Origin: Streptomyces sp. CB02414
Lineage (GTDB): Bacteria; Actinomycetota; Actinomycetes; Streptomycetales; Streptomycetaceae
Direction of reading: 5' to 3'
Assembly (NCBI RefSeq): GCF_001905385.1
Contig: NZ_LIPF01000003.1
Coordinates: forward strand, 124,001 to 188,000
DNA: 64,000 nt
The notes beneath the pieces are model-generated. The model did not search any database. It was not told where the DNA came from and saw only the letters and a program-made list of their open reading frames with translations. Position 1 is the first letter of the stretch. Every line of letters starts with the position of its first letter. Made by a program: the position numbers and the translations under genes. Positions 1 through 8,700 of this stretch are shown here, one piece after another.

Positions 1-2
1 GC

Positions 3-491
3 CGCTACACCGAGCTGCAGAAGAAGATCTACGACGCCGTGTACGACGCCCAGGAGGCGGGCATCGCGGCGGTCAAGCCGGGCGCCAAGTACCGCGACTT
101 CCACGACGCCGCCCAGCGCGTGCTGGCCGAGCGGCTCGTCGAGTGGGGCCTGGTCGAGGGACCGGTCGAGCGCGTGCTGGAGCTGGGCCTGCAGCGCCGC
201 TGGACACTGCACGGCACCGGTCACATGCTCGGCATGGACGTCCACGACTGCGCCGCCGCACGCGTCGAGTCGTACGTCGACGGCACGCTGGAGCCCGGCA
301 TGGTCCTCACCGTCGAGCCCGGCCTGTACTTCCAGGCCGACGACCTGACCGTGCCCGAGGAGTACCGGGGCATCGGCGTCCGCATCGAGGACGACATCCT
401 CGTCACCGCGGACGGCAACCGGAACCTGTCGGCCGGGCTGCCGCGCCGGTCGGACGAGGTCGAGGAGTGGATGGCCGCGCTGAAGGGCTGA
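3..491 (+). CDS. pepP: Xaa-Pro aminopeptidase (M24 family), 3' end only
   Basis: This is the C-terminal 162 codons of a gene entering from the left edge. Family M24B enzymes remove an N-terminal residue that precedes proline, using two metal ions. The visible part carries three of the five usual metal-ligand motifs. HGTGHMLG with a following DVHD supplies the ligand His and a catalytic His. VEPGLYF supplies a Glu, and RIEDDILV near the C-terminus supplies the last Glu. The two Asp ligands would lie upstream, outside the window. The stop is followed 19 bases later by a strong hairpin terminator shared with the convergent gene. PepP is the likeliest subtype, but the fragment cannot separate PepP from close M24 relatives. 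Confidence 0.88.
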   Translation, partial: RYTELQKKIYDAVYDAQEAGIAAVKPGAKYRDFHDAAQRVLAERLVEWGLVEGPVERVLELGLQRRWTLHGTGHMLGMDVHDCAAARVESYVDGTLEPGMVLTVEPGLYFQADDLTVPEEYRGIGVRIEDDILVTADGNRNLSAGLPRRSDEVEEWMAALKG

Positions 492-510
492 CGCCACCGG
501 CACACGAGAG

Positions 511-541
511 ACGGCCGGGCACCGCGAAGGTGCCCGGCCGT
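511..541. terminator. Bidirectional hairpin terminator
   Basis: A perfect 13-bp stem (511-523 with 529-541) closes a GCGAA loop, between the end of the aminopeptidase and the end of the convergent RsbW-like gene. It has no U-tract, as is common for Streptomyces hairpin terminators. Confidence 0.8.
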
Positions 542-567
542 CGGCATGCCAACGGGTGTCGACGGAG

Positions 568-1029
568 TCATACCGCCACCAGCGGTGTGTCCTCCCGCCA
601 CTTGAGGATCTTGTCGAAGCTCACCACGGACCCGGACCGGCCCGGCGTGCTCCCGATGTGGACGTGGTCGGCGAGTTCACGGATGAGACACAGACCCCGT
701 CCACTCTCCGCCTCGACCGGCGGCGCTGGAGGCAGTACGCCCGCCCCCGTGCCACCGGCGGGAAAGCCCGGGCCGGTGTCGGCGACCTCGATACGGCACC
801 GTTCACCGTCGAGGTAGGCCGTGACGCGGTACGCCTCCGAGGGGCCGCCGGGCTCGTCGTCGCCGCCGTGCTCGACGGCGTTGGCACAGGCCTCGCTCAG
901 GGCGACGGAGAGGTCGAAGGAGATGTCCGGGTCGACGCCCGCGGTCTCCATGGTGCCGATCAGCAGGCGTCGGGCCAGGGGCACGCTCGCAGCCTCGCGC
1001 CGCAGATGGAGTGACCACCAGATGCTCAT
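568..1029 (-). CDS. RsbW/SpoIIAB-like ATP-binding regulatory kinase
   Basis: A 153-aa GHKL-type ATPase domain protein of the anti-sigma-factor serine kinase group. Members bind a sigma factor or phosphorylate an anti-anti-sigma factor. The N box is visible as SEACANAVEH (residues 45-54), the G1 box as DTGPGFP (84-90) and the G2 box as SGRGLCLI (109-116). There is no sensor domain or membrane segment. A 9-residue Ala/Pro-rich loop lies between the G1 and G2 boxes. The ATG at 1029 is preceded by GGAGG-like sequence. No sigma factor or antagonist gene is adjacent, so the partner is unknown. Streptomyces genomes encode dozens of such orphan proteins. Confidence 0.85.
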   Translation of the reverse strand: MSIWWSLHLRREAASVPLARRLLIGTMETAGVDPDISFDLSVALSEACANAVEHGGDDEPGGPSEAYRVTAYLDGERCRIEVADTGPGFPAGGTGAGVLPPAPPVEAESGRGLCLIRELADHVHIGSTPGRSGSVVSFDKILKWREDTPLVAV

Positions 1030-1251
1030 GCTCCAGCCTCCCGGCCGCGGCTCGACATACCGTTACGTATTGCCCCTCGTATCCGGACGTAAGCGCCCTG
1101 TCCGCGCCGGACCGCCCGAACGGCGGATGCGTCCCTGCCGCCGATCGGTGTATGCGGGGCAACTCGCACCCAACGATGATCTTCCGGTCGTACGGCATCT
1201 TGTGGACCTGCCGTACGGGACGGGTGGCGCCAGTGCGATGATGAGGCCGCC

Positions 1252-2091
1252 ATGACTGCCCCCCACCCGCCAACGACGTGCTCCGGAAACGATCTCCGGA
1301 TCCTGCGGGCCGCGGTGTTCGCCGCGGTCTGCGTCGTGCTGGCCGCGGCGGGGCACACTCTCGCCTCCTGCGCCGGCGTCCCGCTGTGGTCGCTGGGCGC
1401 GGGATTCCTCGGGGCGGTCCTGGTCGCCGCGCCCCTCGCCGGACGCGAACGTTCGCTGCCCGGCATCGCGGTGCTGCTCACCGTCGGCCAGACGGCTCTG
1501 CACACCCTCTTCGGCCTGGGCCAGCACGGCACCACGGCGGTCACGGCCGCAGGCGCGGCCACGGGGGGTTCGGGTGCGCCGTCCGACGCCTCACTGATCC
1601 AGCAGGCCGCACGACTGGTCTGCGGGACCACCGCAGCGGCGATCAGTCCGGCCGAGGCCCAGCGCATCCTCACCGACGCGCGGATCGCCCCGGCCGCCGG
1701 CGCCCACTCCGGCGCCGCGCACCAGCCCGCCGACGCACTGGCCGGCACCTCCGCCGCCCTGCTGCCGTCCCTGCCGATGCTGCTCGGTCACGTCCTCGCC
1801 GCCCTGGCCGCCGGCTGGCTGCTGCGCCGCGGGGACCTCGCCCTGGCACGGCTGATCGAACTGTCGGCGCAGTCGGCCCACTCGGTGGCCGAGGCGGCCT
1901 TCGTCCGCGCCCTGCGCGCGGCGCTCTCCCTGGTGCGCGCGCTGCACGCCGGTCTCGCCGGCGCTCCCGGCAAGGGCCCGCGCCCGCCGCGTGCCGCCGA
2001 GCCGGTACCGCCGCGCCCGTGCGCCACGGCGCTCCAGCACACGGTGATCAGGCGCGGACCGCCGAGCGACGCGTTCGCCCTCGCCGCCTGA
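1252..2091 (+). CDS. Uncharacterised membrane protein, first gene of the copper cluster
   Basis: A 279-aa protein with three or four hydrophobic segments (about residues 17-38, 43-62, 67-85 and 165-190) and a long Ala/Gly-rich loop between the third and fourth. The C-terminal 80 residues are basic and Pro-rich and probably cytoplasmic. I recognise no catalytic motif or named domain. A CASCAG-like Cys pair sits near residue 35, and one His in HTL lies just before it. The gene ends 134 bases before the YcnI-type copper protein and reads in the same direction, so a role in copper or haem trafficking is plausible but rests only on position. The start is an ATG 12 bases after a GATGAT sequence, with no good ribosome site. 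Confidence 0.75.
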   Translation: MTAPHPPTTCSGNDLRILRAAVFAAVCVVLAAAGHTLASCAGVPLWSLGAGFLGAVLVAAPLAGRERSLPGIAVLLTVGQTALHTLFGLGQHGTTAVTAAGAATGGSGAPSDASLIQQAARLVCGTTAAAISPAEAQRILTDARIAPAAGAHSGAAHQPADALAGTSAALLPSLPMLLGHVLAALAAGWLLRRGDLALARLIELSAQSAHSVAEAAFVRALRAALSLVRALHAGLAGAPGKGPRPPRAAEPVPPRPCATALQHTVIRRGPPSDAFALAA

Positions 2092-2225
2092 CACGACGCG
2101 ACCGCTTCCGGAGTACGGAGGGGCCGCCGTCGTGCGGCACGCGCGCGTGCGCGCGCTCCTCCTGTCATCCGACATCCGTCACCGGCCCCGTACCGGTGAC
2201 CCACTCGAAGCGGAGTGCTCCGTCC

Positions 2226-2978
2226 ATGAAGGCTTCCCGTATCGCCGCCGCCGGCGCCGTGTCCGGCATCGCCGTCCTCGCCCTGTCCGCCCCCGCCTTC
2301 GCGCACGTCAGCGTGCAGCCGGAGGGCGCCGCCGCCAAGGGCGGCTACGCGACCGTCGGCTTCAAGGTCCCCAACGAGCGCGACAACGCCTCCACCACCA
2401 AGCTGGAGATCAACTTCCCCACCGACCACCCGCTGGCCTCCGTGATGCCGCAGCCGGTCCCCGGCTGGAAGGCCGAGGTCACCAAGTCCAAGCTCGACAA
2501 GCCGCTGGACTCGCACGGCAAGCAGCTCACCGAGGTCGTCAGCAAGGTGACCTGGACGGCGGAGGGCAAGGGCATCGAGCCCGGCTACTTCCAGAAGTTC
2601 CCCGTCTCTCTCGGCGCGCTGCCCGAGGACACCGACCAGCTGGTGTTCAAGGCGATCCAGACGTACTCCAACAAGGAGGTCGTGCGCTGGATCGAGGTGC
2701 CGCAGGAGGGCCAGGAGGAGCCCGACACCCCGGCTCCCGTGCTGGAACTGTCCGCCGCCGAGGACGACGCCCACGGCGCGTCGGGCGCCAAGGCCGGTGA
2801 CGACACCGAGGCGGCCGCGCAGAACACGGCCGCCGACAGCTCCTCCTCGTCCGGCTCCGGCGACAGCAGCGACACCACCGCCCGCGTCCTCGGCACCGTC
2901 GGCATCGTCGTCGGCGTCGCGGGCGTCGCGTACGGCGTGCTGGCGGGCCGCCGGCGCGACTCCGGTGCGTCGGCGTAA
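2226..2978 (+). CDS. YcnI-type copper-binding exported protein (DUF1775)
   Basis: A 250-aa exported protein. The signal peptide (residues 1-24) ends AFA|H, so the mature protein begins with His. In the YcnI family this N-terminal His binds copper. The DUF1775 domain covers about residues 25-155 and contains the WTAEGKG and FPVSLGALP stretches typical of the family. An acidic, Ser-rich linker follows (about 175-215). The C-terminus has one membrane helix (217-240) followed by GRRR, so the domain is anchored on the outer face of the membrane. The ATG at 2226 is chosen because it begins a classical signal peptide; upstream in-frame codons do not. The Sco gene begins 126 bases downstream. Confidence 0.9.
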   Translation: MKASRIAAAGAVSGIAVLALSAPAFAHVSVQPEGAAAKGGYATVGFKVPNERDNASTTKLEINFPTDHPLASVMPQPVPGWKAEVTKSKLDKPLDSHGKQLTEVVSKVTWTAEGKGIEPGYFQKFPVSLGALPEDTDQLVFKAIQTYSNKEVVRWIEVPQEGQEEPDTPAPVLELSAAEDDAHGASGAKAGDDTEAAAQNTAADSSSSSGSGDSSDTTARVLGTVGIVVGVAGVAYGVLAGRRRDSGASA

Positions 2979-3104
2979 CCACGCCCGCGCCGGTGTGCCG
3001 GCGTGACCACGCCGGCACATCATCTCGTCCGGTGCGCGCCGGGGCCCCGTCGGTCGACGGACCCCGGCGCGCACCCGAGCACCTCACATCTGGGACATTT
3101 TCCT

Positions 3105-3755
3105 ATGCGCAAGAAGACGTTCGCCGCGGCCGCCCTGCTCGCCGCCGCATCCCTGACCCTGTCCGCGTGCGGCAGCGGCGCCGACAGCGACAAGCCCGTC
3201 ACCGTGGTCTCCGAGGACACCAGTCAGCAGGCCGCCACCGTTCTCGACAAGCCCTTCGAGAAGCCCGACCTGGTCCTCACCGACACCCAGGGCAAGGAGT
3301 ACGACCTCCGCGAGCAGACCGCCGGCAAGCCCACCCTGATCTACTTCGGCTACACCCACTGCCCCGACGTCTGCCCGCTGACCATGAACAACATCGCGGT
3401 CGCCAAGAAGCAGCTGTCCCAGGCCGAGCAGGACAAGCTCCGGATCGTGTTCGTCACCACCGACCCGGAGCGCGACACCCCGGCCGCGCTCGGCAAGTGG
3501 CTCAAGGGCATCGACCCGCAGATCGTCGGCCTCACCGGCGACTTCGACACCATCCAGGCCGGCGCCCGCACCCTCGGCATCTCCATCGACCCGCCGACCA
3601 AGGACAAGGACGGCAAGATCGTCTCGACGCACGGCACCCAGGTCGTCGCCTTCTCGCCGAAGTCCGACGCCGGCTACGTGCTGTACGGCGAGGACGCCAC
3701 CGTCGAGGACTACACCACGGACCTCCCCAAGCTCATCAAGGGGGAGAACCCGTGA
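3105..3755 (+). CDS. sco: Sco1/SenC copper chaperone lipoprotein
   Basis: A 216-aa lipoprotein with a lipobox LSAC (Cys at about residue 20). The thioredoxin-fold Sco domain carries the copper-binding pair CPDVC in YTHCPDVCP and the distal His in STHGTQVV. Sco proteins deliver copper to the CuA centre of cytochrome c oxidase. In Streptomyces lividans the orthologous Sco is known to be needed for oxidase assembly and copper-dependent development. The stop overlaps the next start (GTGA, 3752-3755), so it is translationally coupled to the PCuAC gene. The ATG at 3105 is chosen for the signal peptide MRKKTF; the longer upstream frame has no export signal. Confidence 0.95.
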   Translation: MRKKTFAAAALLAAASLTLSACGSGADSDKPVTVVSEDTSQQAATVLDKPFEKPDLVLTDTQGKEYDLREQTAGKPTLIYFGYTHCPDVCPLTMNNIAVAKKQLSQAEQDKLRIVFVTTDPERDTPAALGKWLKGIDPQIVGLTGDFDTIQAGARTLGISIDPPTKDKDGKIVSTHGTQVVAFSPKSDAGYVLYGEDATVEDYTTDLPKLIKGENP

Positions 3756-4261
3756 GGCGCACGAGGACCCCGAAGGGCCTGCGCGGCCGCCCCGCCCTCG
3801 CCGCCGTCGCGGTGAGCGGCGCGCTGATCCTCGCGGGCTGCGGCGCTTCCGGCTCGGACTCGTCCGGCCCCGGTGCCGAACTCTCCGTCGGCGCCGCCTA
3901 CATACCGCAGCCGGTCTCCGACTCGATGGCGGCGGGATTCCTCACGATCACCAACAAGGGCGACGCCGAGGACGAACTGACCTCCGTGACGAGCGAAGCC
4001 GGTGACGTCACCGTGCACGAAACCGTCGACGGCGCGATGAAGGAGGTCGACCGCCTCCCGATCCCCGCCCACGGCGAACTCGTACTCGAAAGCGGCGGCA
4101 ACCACCTGATGTTCGAGAAGCTCACGCAGCGGCTCGAACAGGGTGAGACCGTCTCCGTCGAACTGCACTTCGCCCACTCCGGCCCCGTCACGGTCGAACT
4201 CCCCGTGAAGGCGGCCACCTACCGGCCCAACACCGGACAATCCGAACACACCGGACACTGA
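3752..4261 (+). CDS. Extracellular copper chaperone, PCuAC family
   Basis: A 169-aa lipoprotein (lipobox LAGC, Cys near residue 29) with a PCuAC domain. The copper-binding H-x10-M-xn-H-x-M signature is visible: His in VHETV, Met in GAMKE, and the pair HLM in GNHLMFE. Such proteins pass Cu(I) to Sco and the CuA site; the S. lividans counterpart has been called ECuC. The C-terminal tail is His-containing (SEHTGH). The GTG start at 3752 overlaps the Sco stop by four bases. The next gene begins 13 bases after the stop. Confidence 0.93.
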   Translation: MRRTRTPKGLRGRPALAAVAVSGALILAGCGASGSDSSGPGAELSVGAAYIPQPVSDSMAAGFLTITNKGDAEDELTSVTSEAGDVTVHETVDGAMKEVDRLPIPAHGELVLESGGNHLMFEKLTQRLEQGETVSVELHFAHSGPVTVELPVKAATYRPNTGQSEHTGH

Positions 4262-4274
4262 GGGAGGGACCACC

Positions 4275-6353
4275 TTGACGCAGACCATCGCCCCGCGCGT
4301 CCGGACCCTGGTGCTGCTGTTCCTGGCCGCGGCCTGCGCACTGCTCGCCGCCGCCGGACCGGCCTCCGCGCACGCCGCGCTCACCGGCAGCGATCCCCAG
4401 CAGGGGGCGGTGGTCGACAAGGCTCCGGCCCAGATGTCGCTCACCTTCTCCGAGTCGGTCTCCATGGACGCCGACTCACTGCGCGTCCTGGACCCCAAGG
4501 GCAAGCGCGTCGACGAGGGGAAGCCCTCCGGCACCGGCGGCACGACCTACACCGTGAAACTGCACGCCGGGCTGCCCGACGGCACGTACACGGTGACCTA
4601 CCAGGTCGTCTCCGCCGACAGCCATCCCGTCGCCGGGGCCTACACCTTCTCCGTCGGCGCCCCCTCCGAGACCTCCGTATCCGTCTACACCACCGACGCG
4701 GGCGGCGGGGTCGTCGGCTGGCTCTACGGACTCGGGCGGTACGTGTCGTACGCCGGGTTCACCGTCCTGGTGGGCGGCGCCGCCTTCGTCCTCGCCTGCT
4801 GGCCGCGCGGCTCCGGGGCACGGCCCGTGCAGCGGCTCGTCGTCTCCGGATGGCTCGCGCTCACCGCCTCCACCCTGCTGCTGCTCCTGCTGCGCGGCTC
4901 CTACACGAGCTCCGGGAAGTTCGGTGACATCTTCGACCTGAGCCTGCTCGGCGAGGTACTGCAGACCAAGTCCGGTGCGGCGCTGGTCTCCCGGCTGCTC
5001 CTGCTCGCGGCGGCCGCCCTGTTCGTCGCGGTCCTCTTCGGCGCCTACGACAAACGGGAGGACGAGGAGAAGCGCGACCTCAGCTTCGGGCTCGCGATCG
5101 GCGGGACCGTCGTGGCGGCCGGCCTCGCGGCGACGTGGGCGATGTCCGAGCACGCCTCCGTCGGCCTCCAGGCAGGCATCGCCATGCCCGTCGACGTCGT
5201 CCATCTGCTCGCCGTCGCCGCCTGGCTCGGCGGCCTCACCGCTCTGCTCGTCGCCCTCTACCGGACGACCGCCGAGACACCCGTCCCCGCCCTCGCCGTA
5301 CGCCGGTTCTCCCGCGTCGCATTCGGCAGCGTGGTCGCGCTGGTGGCGACCGGCACCTACCAGTCCTGGCGTCAGCTCGGCTCCTGGACGGCCTTCACCG
5401 ACACCCGGTACGGGCAGCTGCTCCTCGTCAAGATCGGGCTCGTGGCCGTACTGGTCGGCATCGCTTACCTGTCGCGGCGGTGGACGGCACGGCTGGCGGA
5501 GACCGGACCGGCGCTGGTCCGGCAGCGGGAGGGAACCACCGAGGAATCGGGGGCGGCGAAGGAAGCGAGCACGCCGGAGAAGACCGCCGCCGGCAAGGCC
5601 TCCGGCACGGCGAAGGCAACCAGCGCGGCGAAGAAAGCCGACACGGCTGAGGCAGTCGCCACGGCTGAGGCAGTCGGCAAGGCCAAGGAAACCGGCACGG
5701 CCGAGGAAACCGGCACGGCTGAGGAAACCGGCACGGCTGAGGCTTCCGCCGCGACCGCCGGATCCGGTGACTCCCGGCGAGCCGCCCAGCTCGCGCGGCA
5801 GCGCGCCGCCATGGACGCCGCCCGGCAGAAGAGGCAACGCGACGCCGATCCCCAGCGCTTCGGCCTACGGCGCTCCGTGCTCGCCGAGGCGGGGGTCGCC
5901 GTCGTCCTGCTCGCCGTGACCACCGTGCTGACCCAGACGGAGCCGGGCCGGACCGAGGAGGAGGCCAAGGCCGCCAACCCGTCGTCCTCCGCCGCCGCGT
6001 CCGCCCCCTCCGGGGCGGTGACCCTGGACATGCCCTTCGACACCGGCGGCCAGAACGGCAAGGGCGTCGTACGGGTCGAGCTGGATCCCGCCCGCGTCGG
6101 CGCCAACGACCTGCACCTCTACGTCGAGCGCCCGGACGGCACCGCCGTCGACATCCCCGAGGTGAAGGTCGCCTTCACCCAGGAGGCCAAGGACATCGGG
6201 CCACTGCCCGTCGTCCCCGACCACATCACCACCGGACACTGGTCGGCGAGCGGAGTACAGATCCCGATGGCCGGCGACTGGGAGGTCGCCGTGACCGTAC
6301 GGACCTCCGACATCGACCAGGTGACCGTCTCCAAGAACGCGCAGATCGGCTGA
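4275..6353 (+). CDS. CopC-CopD fusion copper protein with low-complexity linker
   Basis: A 692-aa multi-domain protein from a TTG start preceded by GGGAGGGA. After a signal peptide ending ASA|H comes a CopC domain (about residues 28-133). Its mature N-terminal His and the His of DSHPVAG are the usual Cu(II) ligands. Next is a CopD-type membrane domain with eight or so helices (about 150-400). Then comes an Ala/Thr/Glu/Lys-rich cytoplasmic linker (about 415-500) built from short TAEETG-like repeats, a helix near 535-552, and an extracytoplasmic C-terminal beta domain resembling the YtkA/FixH type (about 575-692). The Bacillus homologue YcnJ imports copper. Within this operon it probably feeds copper to Sco, PCuAC or the DyP peroxidase. 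Confidence 0.9.
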   Translation: MTQTIAPRVRTLVLLFLAAACALLAAAGPASAHAALTGSDPQQGAVVDKAPAQMSLTFSESVSMDADSLRVLDPKGKRVDEGKPSGTGGTTYTVKLHAGLPDGTYTVTYQVVSADSHPVAGAYTFSVGAPSETSVSVYTTDAGGGVVGWLYGLGRYVSYAGFTVLVGGAAFVLACWPRGSGARPVQRLVVSGWLALTASTLLLLLLRGSYTSSGKFGDIFDLSLLGEVLQTKSGAALVSRLLLLAAAALFVAVLFGAYDKREDEEKRDLSFGLAIGGTVVAAGLAATWAMSEHASVGLQAGIAMPVDVVHLLAVAAWLGGLTALLVALYRTTAETPVPALAVRRFSRVAFGSVVALVATGTYQSWRQLGSWTAFTDTRYGQLLLVKIGLVAVLVGIAYLSRRWTARLAETGPALVRQREGTTEESGAAKEASTPEKTAAGKASGTAKATSAAKKADTAEAVATAEAVGKAKETGTAEETGTAEETGTAEASAATAGSGDSRRAAQLARQRAAMDAARQKRQRDADPQRFGLRRSVLAEAGVAVVLLAVTTVLTQTEPGRTEEEAKAANPSSSAAASAPSGAVTLDMPFDTGGQNGKGVVRVELDPARVGANDLHLYVERPDGTAVDIPEVKVAFTQEAKDIGPLPVVPDHITTGHWSASGVQIPMAGDWEVAVTVRTSDIDQVTVSKNAQIG
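5641..5745 (+). repeat. Short tandem repeats in the CopCD linker
   Basis: Imperfect repeats of about 15-18 bases. The units resemble ACGGCTGAGGCAGTCG and, further on, ACCGGCACGGCTGAGGAA, the latter occurring nearly identically three times in a row. They encode (T/G)TAEE(T)-type peptide repeats. This is a likely site of copy-number variation between strains. Confidence 0.85.
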
Positions 6354-6361
6354 ACCGCACC

Positions 6362-7687
6362 ATGGCTGACCAGTCCAACCCGGAGACCCGCTCCCCCGAG
6401 GTGAACCGCGGGATGCCCGGCGGATCCGGGCCCTCCGACGCCCAGAACGACCACGAGGGCATCTCACGCCGGCGGCTGCTCGGCACCGCCGGTGCCACCG
6501 GGCTCGTACTCGGCGCCGCGGGCGCCGCCGCCGGCTACGCCTCCGCTCCCTCCTCCGCGGCCACCCCGCTCGCCTCGGTGGGCAGCGAGCAGGTGAAGTT
6601 TCACGTGAAACATCAGCCCGGCATCACCACGCCGATGCAGGCCCGCGGCCACCTCGTCGCCTTCGACCTGGCGGCGGGCGCCGGCCGCAAGGAGGCGGCC
6701 GCGCTGCTGCGCCGCTGGTCGGACACCGCACGGCGGCTGATGGCGGGAGAACCGGCCGGGACCCGGGACACGGACGTGGCCCGCGACGCGGGACCCTCCT
6801 CCCTGACCGTCACCTTCGGGTTCGGGCACAGCTTCTTCGGGCGCACCGGCCTGGAGGAGCAGCGTCCGGTCGCCCTCGACCCGCTGCCCGACTTCTCCTC
6901 CGACCACCTCGACAAGAACCGCAGCAACGGCGACCTCTGGGTGCAGATCGGCGCCGACGACGCCCTGGTCGCCTTCCACGCCCTGCGCGCGATCCAGAAG
7001 GACGCCGGATCGGCCGCCCGCGTCCGCTGGCAGATGAACGGCTTCAACCGCTCACCGGGCGCCACCGCCCACCCCATGACGGCCCGCAACCTCATGGGCC
7101 AGGTCGACGGCACCCGCAACCCCAAACCGGCCGACGCCGACTTCGACCAGCGGATCTTCGTCCCCGACAACCCCGCCAAGGACGGGACGAACGCACCGGC
7201 ATGGATGGCGAACGGCTCCTACGCGGTCGTACGCCGCATCCGCATGCTCCTCGACGACTGGGAGAAGCTGTCGCTCAAGGCCCAGGAGGACGTCATCGGG
7301 CGCCGAAAGTCCGACGGGGCACCGCTGTCCGGGGGCACCGAGACGACCGAGATGGACCTGGAGAAGACGGACGGGTCGGGAAAGCTGGTCGTCCCGATCA
7401 ACGCCCACGCCCGGATCACCCGCCCCGACCAGAACGGCGGCGCGGCCATGGTCCGGCGCCCCTTCTCCTACCACGACGGCTTCGACGCGGACGGCGTCCC
7501 GGACGCCGGGCTGCTCTTCATCTGCTGGCAGGCCGACCCGCTGCGCGGCTTCGTGCCGGTGCAGCGCAAGCTGGACCGGGGGGACGCCCTGTCGCCGTTC
7601 ATCCGGCACGAGGCGAGCGGCCTGTTCGCGGTGCCGGGCGGGGCCGCGGAGGGAGAGTACGTGGGTCAGCGGCTGCTGGAGGGGTGA
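6362..7687 (+). CDS. dtpA: Tat-exported DyP-type haem peroxidase (DtpA)
   Basis: A 441-aa dye-decolourising peroxidase. The twin-arginine signal SRRRLLG (residues 35-41) followed by a hydrophobic stretch marks folded export through Tat. The DyP signature GQVDGT (246-251, catalytic Asp249) is present. YHDGF later in the chain and RHEASGLF near the C-terminus also fit the fold. In S. lividans the DyP peroxidase of the Sco operon, DtpA, is a Tat substrate required for maturation of the radical copper oxidase GlxA; the operon position here is the same. The start lies eight bases after the CopCD stop. A perfect parS site (6598-6611) is embedded in codons 79-84 and encodes the KFHVKH stretch just after the export signal. 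Confidence 0.94.
   Translation: MADQSNPETRSPEVNRGMPGGSGPSDAQNDHEGISRRRLLGTAGATGLVLGAAGAAAGYASAPSSAATPLASVGSEQVKFHVKHQPGITTPMQARGHLVAFDLAAGAGRKEAAALLRRWSDTARRLMAGEPAGTRDTDVARDAGPSSLTVTFGFGHSFFGRTGLEEQRPVALDPLPDFSSDHLDKNRSNGDLWVQIGADDALVAFHALRAIQKDAGSAARVRWQMNGFNRSPGATAHPMTARNLMGQVDGTRNPKPADADFDQRIFVPDNPAKDGTNAPAWMANGSYAVVRRIRMLLDDWEKLSLKAQEDVIGRRKSDGAPLSGGTETTEMDLEKTDGSGKLVVPINAHARITRPDQNGGAAMVRRPFSYHDGFDADGVPDAGLLFICWQADPLRGFVPVQRKLDRGDALSPFIRHEASGLFAVPGGAAEGEYVGQRLLEG
6598..6611. other. parS site, perfect, inside dtpA
   Basis: GTTTCACGTGAAAC is the 14-bp palindrome bound by Streptomyces ParB. It is in-frame with the gene and supplies Phe-His-Val-Lys. Confidence 0.9.
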
Positions 7688-7755
7688 AACCGGCCGCGCT
7701 TCACCCCGGTGAGGGGCGTGCGCGGGACGCGTCGGCCGCCTCGGCCGGGGCCCAT

Positions 7756-7767
7756 TAGGGTGAGGAC
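7756..7767 (+). promoter_or_regulatory. pheA -10 element, probably leaderless
   Basis: TAGGGT at 7756-7761 lies six bases before the pheA ATG. That puts the transcription start at or next to the start codon. A weak GAGG within the gap could still act as a ribosome site. No clear -35 is seen. Confidence 0.5.
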
Positions 7768-8700
7768 ATGCCAGCCAGTTACGCGTATCTCGGTCCCGAA
7801 GGCACCTTCACCGAAGTCGCCCTGCGCACACTTCCGGAGACGGCGACCCGGGAACTGGTCCCGTACGTGTCCGTGCAGTCCGCACTCGACGCGGTGCGCA
7901 CCGGCGAGGCCGAGGCCGCGTTCGTGCCGATCGAGAACTCCGTCGAGGGCGGCATCACCACCACCCTCGACGAGCTGGTCGCCGGCCAGCCGCTGATGAT
8001 CTACCGCGAGGTGCTGCTCTCCATCACCTTCGCGCTGCTCGTCCGCCCCGGCACCAAGCTCTCCGACATCAAGACGGTCACCGCCCACCCGGCGGCCCAG
8101 CCCCAGGTCCGCAACTGGCTCAAGGCCCATCTCCCGGACGCCGCCTGGGAATCGGCCGCCTCCAACGCGGACGGCGCCCGCCTGGTGCAGGAGGGCCGGT
8201 ACGACGCGGCCTTCGCCGGCGAGTTCGCCGCGAGCCGATACGGCCTTCAGGTGCTGGAGTCCGACATCCACGACGCGGAGAACGCCCAGACCCGCTTCGT
8301 GCTGGTGGGCCGTCCGGCCCGGCCCGCCGCACCGACCGGCGCGGACAAGACGTCCGTCGTGCTCTGGCAGCGCGACGACCACCCCGGCGGCCTGCGCGAC
8401 CTGCTGGGCGAGTTCGCCACCCGGGGCGTCAACCTGATGCTGCTCCAGTCCCGGCCCACCGGCGCCGGCATCGGCAACTACTGCTTCTGCATCGACGCCG
8501 AGGGCCACATCTCCGACCGTCGGGTCGCCGACGCCCTGATGGGCCTCAAGCGGTCCTGTCTCCAGGTGCGCTACCTCGGGTCCTACCCGCGCGCAGAAGT
8601 CACGCCGGCGGACGTGGACGCGCTGCGGCCGGGCACCTCGGACGAGGAGTTCGTGGCGGCGGCGGACTGGGTGGCGCGCTGCCAGGACGGCCGCTTCTGA
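7768..8700 (+). CDS. pheA: Prephenate dehydratase
   Basis: A 310-aa monofunctional enzyme that converts prephenate to phenylpyruvate in phenylalanine synthesis. It opens with the family hallmark YLGPEGTFTE (residues 6-15). The periplasmic-binding-like catalytic domain (about 4-180) includes the conserved IENSVEGG (52-59) and TRF (about residue 173). The C-terminal ACT domain (about 200-280) carries a LQSRPTG variant of the ESRP motif that binds phenylalanine for feedback inhibition. It lacks a chorismate mutase domain, as usual in actinomycetes. Start ATG; the gene is monocistronic, with a 570-base gap downstream. Confidence 0.95.
   Translation: MPASYAYLGPEGTFTEVALRTLPETATRELVPYVSVQSALDAVRTGEAEAAFVPIENSVEGGITTTLDELVAGQPLMIYREVLLSITFALLVRPGTKLSDIKTVTAHPAAQPQVRNWLKAHLPDAAWESAASNADGARLVQEGRYDAAFAGEFAASRYGLQVLESDIHDAENAQTRFVLVGRPARPAAPTGADKTSVVLWQRDDHPGGLRDLLGEFATRGVNLMLLQSRPTGAGIGNYCFCIDAEGHISDRRVADALMGLKRSCLQVRYLGSYPRAEVTPADVDALRPGTSDEEFVAAADWVARCQDGRF

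Noticed and set aside
4545..4560. CGTGAAAC half-site in the CopCD gene as parS
   Set aside because: The left half does not match.
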